Assembly: GCA_029820995.1 (NCBI GenBank)
Contig: JALGUG010000004.1
Coordinates: 1 to 42,587, forward strand
Direction of reading: 5' to 3'
DNA from: Candidatus Zipacnadia bacterium
GTDB lineage: Bacteria; Armatimonadota; Zipacnadia; JALGUG01
DNA: 42,587 nucleotides
Position 1 is the stretch's first letter, and each line of letters starts with the position of its first letter. The notes beneath the pieces are model-generated. The model saw only the letters and a list, made by a program, of their open reading frames with translations. It had not been told where the DNA came from and did not search any database. Shown here in pieces: positions 40,501 through 42,587 of the stretch. Position numbers and translations under genes: made by a program.

Positions 40501-40977
40501 ACCGATGAACTGGACGCCCTGCGAGACGGCACTCCCCACCCCGAGCTGCTGGGGGATGGGGGCATAGGTTGGGCGGATTTGCGCCACGGCTTCCCAGCGG
40601 GAGATTGGTCCGAGCTGCCTGACGGGCACCCAGGCCTCAATGCGCCGATCGCGCACCAGTCGGATCCGCACTCCGCGCCGGCGTAGCAGGGGCAGAACGG
40701 CACTGGCGGCCTGCGGCGAGCGCATAATGATCATGCAGCGGACCGCATTGCCGCGCATAAGAATCCCGTAGCGCGACGCGAGGGCCTGAGCGCTCACGGT
40801 CTTCTGGGCTTCGCTGCGCGCCAGGGTCCTGAGGATTCCCTGGACGTCGGAAAGGTCCTCGTCAGCCGGCGCTGCCACTGCGAACAGGCTGCTCAGGGCT
40901 AGAGCGGTGAGCGTCAACAGGGGAAGCGTCAGTCCACGTGCTGGTAGGTTTCCGCCTGGTGTGCGCCGACGGTCCAC
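37570..40977 (-). CDS. Secreted S8-family subtilisin-like protein with C-terminal FlgD-Ig-like module
   Basis: From GTG 40977 the product is 1135 residues with a signal peptide (LTLTALALSSLFAVAAPA). The subtilase triad is visible: Asp in IGVIDVSF (about 179), His in SPHGSAVAEV (about 209) and Ser in MGTSAAAAHVAGAAAL (about 510). The oxyanion-hole asparagine expected in the AAGNY segment is Gly (WVQAAGGYAKRHW, about 289). After the catalytic part come a beta domain (PQITITFPENASTIS) and the module shared with the 955-residue neighbour. The start is chosen because GGGAGGAGGAAAGCGC directly precedes GTG 40977; the open frame extends to 41082. It may be a degrading or processing enzyme, or a pseudo-protease. 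Confidence 0.85.
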   Translation of the reverse strand: MDRRRTPGGNLPARGLTLPLLTLTALALSSLFAVAAPADEDLSDVQGILRTLARSEAQKTVSAQALASRYGILMRGNAVRCMIIMRSPQAASAVLPLLRRRGVRIRLVRDRRIEAWVPVRQLGPISRWEAVAQIRPTYAPIPQQLGVGSAVSQGVQFIGAGAFVIPGILGRGVKIGVIDVSFANLVATEFLAPPMQVNLRADGAQPSPHGSAVAEVIADVAPEATLTLYSVSSELEFAQAVDAAISASQDIICSATTFLNGPYDGSSPESQAITRARDQGILWVQAAGGYAKRHWMGTGTDTNSDNWIEFSGGDDTIGIQLVAGQQITCWVSWYESAGALTDQDYDLVLEDAGGLEIARSNFTQNGDDPPEEALFAVAPADGLYQLRLQAVMADPALQPQQFQLFVPDVDIETVNQVPESSLPRLADADGAMTIAATRGTNDFSQIANPADQPPALPVDTMEDFSSQGPRLGVSPPLKPDLAGPDGVITAQAVGVFDPAQPNVMLNPFMGTSAAAAHVAGAAALILSEDLSRTDVDLQQVLQRLAVDIDPPGPDTLTGYGRVRVRVGVDADAPQITITFPENASTISTSKPVITAVITDRGSGVNPDEIIFTLDSVTIPKVEWQFDPGSGIFTYTPPAELTRTAHTVSFQATDFAGNASDVATSSFRISLVTVGAGLRMISLPFTDLGNPDPSFVFGVPPGSFDMLRWDALADGPNKYRVFPDPFATFDPPDVHTPTPTVLQPPAGLGYWLRLPTQSLPNIQGRAVDTVAGPYRIRLPLGSSGPRGWHQIGDPFTDAVAWASAQFVTAGVRQDLDEAIADEVTEGILFRFVPGTGGLAGYYDFTDPLSAVLEPFEAYWVHVLKDTVVDLYPPVTGMAAAKRSQHMLFAPGPDDWRLRIGVRAGELQDPENYLGMGASASAAYDVGRDVPEPPPAVGGLSAYFPHEDWGPRSGRYTQDLRNGAAAWDLQVECAAANTTVELTWPQINSTVPRRWELTLTDLDGGKTVAMRTSHGYRYDSGTQGGTRRFKIVAEPRDRAAGLRVTAFAAEAARNGVNITYALSRAADVDVAITNIAGRRVRTLVSGRHSPAGPSSLTWNKRADSGSAVPAGRYLVSITARAANGELVRQVRGLDLLR

Positions 40978-41288
40978 GCGCTTTCCTCCTCCCGGCCGGG
41001 GGCGCTGCGGCGCCGGTTTCTGTCCGGGCGGCGTGAATTGTGCTTGGTGTACAGTCATAGCTGCGATGCTGGCCTTGTCCATCGCCTCAAGCTCAAAAGG
41101 CTGTTAGCAGTCGTCTTGGCCGGGGAACGCGGCGGCGCACAGCCCTCCTCTTCCTGCGCGGCAGGCCACAGACGCATCCCTCAACAGGTCCCGGCCCTGT
41201 GCCCACCATCTCGCCCGTGCCTTAGCTGGGCGTACCGAGCAGACAGTGCTTGCTCCTCGTACGGGAGGAGCCGCACTGCGTGTCGTCC
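40978..41288. other. Gene-free leader region upstream of the subtilase
   Basis: These 311 bases show no recognisable gene. The strong ribosome-binding site of the subtilase lies at the low end. A perfect 7-bp hairpin (GCTCCTC-GTACGG-GAGGAGC, 41252-41271) lies 18 bases after the stop of the preceding gene. I found no clear promoter. Confidence 0.5.
41252..41271 (-). terminator. Hairpin after the FN3-domain gene
   Basis: GCTCCTC and GAGGAGC form a perfect 7-bp stem with a six-base loop just beyond the stop at 41289. No T-run follows on the minus strand. Confidence 0.35.
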
Positions 41289-42587
41289 TCAAGGCGGTGG
41301 CGGCGGCGCGATGGCCGTGGTGAAGCGTCGGATCCTGCTGTATACGTAGGGCCCGGCATTGGGAATCGAGTCCACCACCGGGCTGGCCTCGCCACGCTTG
41401 CGTGCCCCGACCCGCCAGTAGAAGTCCTCGCCTGCCTGTAGGTTCTTGCCCTTCAAGGTCCAGCTCACCACGTTGAGGTTGCTGGCCGGTTGGATGGCGG
41501 GACTCTGGAAAATCGGATTGCCCATGGTCCCCGGGTCCGTGCCGGGGAAGATGTCCACGCGGTAATCCGTCGCGCCATCCGAGGGCTGCCAACTAAAGGT
41601 CACTTCGGTGGTCGTTTGATTGGTGTCGCCGTCGGGCGGTCCGATCGGGGTGGGCGGCAGGATGTACGTGACGGGTCCCACCGGCTTGCTGGCCTGGCTG
41701 ACCACATCGGGCCGATCGGGGTTGAACTCGGCGTCGCCCGGTTCCTGCTGGCGGGTCCGCCGGATGCGGTTTGCGCCCACGCCCTGGGAGGTGATTTCCG
41801 GCGTCTGCGTGCCCGGCGGGAAGTCGGGATCGGTCACAAACCACAGCCGGTAGAAGTACGTCGTGCCCGGCAGCAGAGCGAAGTCGTTGTAGGTGCCGTC
41901 AACGGTATAGGTGTCCTGCTCGTTCTCCTCGTCCATGAACTGCCGCTCAAAGTCGAAGGACACGTCGAGGCGAGGTGCGGGGTCATCGTCATAGTTATAC
42001 AGCTTGGGAGCCTGGATCACGTCAATGATCGTTTCCGCAGTGGGATTGAACCAGGCCACACCCTCGCGCCGATGGATCACATGCAGGAAGATCTCCCATG
42101 GTTGCGGGATCTTCGGCGACGGAACCTTCACCCGAATGACCGGCGCGTCGCCCGGAGCCTGCTGCACCAAGAAGGCCCTGACCCCGGTCGGCGGCGAGCT
42201 GCGGTCTCGGCCCTTAATCATGGTGATGGCGCCGAGGAGGAGCAGGCCTCCGATGAGGTACTTGCTCCAGGTCCACATGCGCTTCTGTTTGCGCTCGGCC
42301 TCGGGGTTGAGCACTGGCTTGTAGACGCGTAGAATACGGTCGCCCATTTGCGTGGGCCGACCCTTTTCTTTGCCGTGCGAGAGCCGGTGTTCAGCCTCGG
42401 TGATCTCGATCTTGGAGATTTTCCGGTAGATAACCTCTTCGCGCTCTTTGATGTAATCGCCGCGCACTACGATGAACTGGTCGCCGACCTTGACACCGTC
42501 CTCCGCGCCGAGGTTGATGCGCACATGGCCGTGCTGGTCGCGGGCCAGCACGCTCCCGGCCGGGAGGTGCTCGGCAAGCATCCGCAT
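41289..42587 (-). CDS. Membrane-anchored protein with FlgT_C-like and fibronectin-like domains (5' end outside the window)
   Basis: The reading frame reaches the window edge, so the true start may lie beyond it; the first visible codon is an ATG. The first 60 residues (AGSVLARDQHGHVRINLG, AEDGVKVGDQFIVV, then ISKIEITEAEH) resemble the FlgT C-terminal type domain, often placed after a CsgG-like part. One membrane helix follows (LIGGLLLLGAITMI). Two beta domains with fibronectin-like features come next (YTVDGTYNDFALLPGTTYFY, and VTFSWQPSDGATDYRVDIFP with FYWRVGA). It ends in a proline run. It precedes the subtilase and resembles the 33449-34597 product in build. Function unknown. Confidence 0.6.
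   Translation of the reverse strand: MRMLAEHLPAGSVLARDQHGHVRINLGAEDGVKVGDQFIVVRGDYIKEREEVIYRKISKIEITEAEHRLSHGKEKGRPTQMGDRILRVYKPVLNPEAERKQKRMWTWSKYLIGGLLLLGAITMIKGRDRSSPPTGVRAFLVQQAPGDAPVIRVKVPSPKIPQPWEIFLHVIHRREGVAWFNPTAETIIDVIQAPKLYNYDDDPAPRLDVSFDFERQFMDEENEQDTYTVDGTYNDFALLPGTTYFYRLWFVTDPDFPPGTQTPEITSQGVGANRIRRTRQQEPGDAEFNPDRPDVVSQASKPVGPVTYILPPTPIGPPDGDTNQTTTEVTFSWQPSDGATDYRVDIFPGTDPGTMGNPIFQSPAIQPASNLNVVSWTLKGKNLQAGEDFYWRVGARKRGEASPVVDSIPNAGPYVYSRIRRFTTAIAPPPPP

Overview
The window comes from a GC-rich, diderm bacterium. The outer-membrane LptD/OstA-like barrel (31310-33277), the envelope-stress sigma/anti-sigma/RseB set, the flagellar export operon, a DUF1559-type (H-X9-DG) prepilin and a Uma2 protein are a mix familiar from Armatimonadota, Planctomycetota and related lineages known largely from metagenomes. 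No single gene settles the phylum. There are no rRNA, tRNA, CRISPR, phage or insertion-sequence features that I can support.

Layout. 1-3200: the start of a glycosyltransferase-9 gene (minus, cut by the window edge), a fumarate-reductase-type flavoprotein and a Uma2-family gene with its own promoter. 3500-8540: a DUF1559 prepilin with a near-consensus promoter, then a three-gene operon read 8540 to 4307 in which start and stop codons overlap (two paralogous exported LTPRQ-motif proteins and a GH106-like glycoside hydrolase). 8735-12823 (plus strand): queD-queE, a Pro/Thr-rich exported protein, tyrS and a cyclodeaminase (FchA-like) gene. 12946-23468 (minus): a compact flagellar operon in the order fliF-like, fliH, fliI, fliJ, fliM, fliN, fliO, fliP, fliQ, fliR, flhB, flhA, fliA, followed upstream by an HD-GYP/GAF protein and flgM. 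26048-29971 (minus): ECF sigma factor, zinc-finger anti-sigma factor, RseB/LolA-like protein and a FecR-domain protein. 30083-31117: YhaM-type exoribonuclease. 31310-42587 (minus): five large envelope or secreted proteins, namely an LptD-like barrel with an Ig-like front domain, two inner-membrane-anchored proteins with fibronectin-like domains, and two giant secreted proteins, one of them a subtilase, that share a C-terminal module.

How it fits together. FliA (sigma-28) and its antagonist FlgM bracket the export genes, and a sigma-28-type promoter lies directly upstream of flgM, so the regulatory loop appears intact. The structural part is unusual: FlhB stops before its self-cleaving C-terminal domain, the FliF-like protein keeps only one ring-building motif and carries a FliG-like tail, and FliM is short. 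This is the best candidate in the window for a new variant system: a reduced flagellar-type secretion apparatus.

A second unexpected element is a family of about 80-bp inverted-repeat units found five times, always in the same orientation relative to the minus-strand genes. Four of the five begin at the stop codon of the preceding gene, so they behave like mobile 3'-end hairpins (REP/MITE-like) or structured 3' UTR RNAs.
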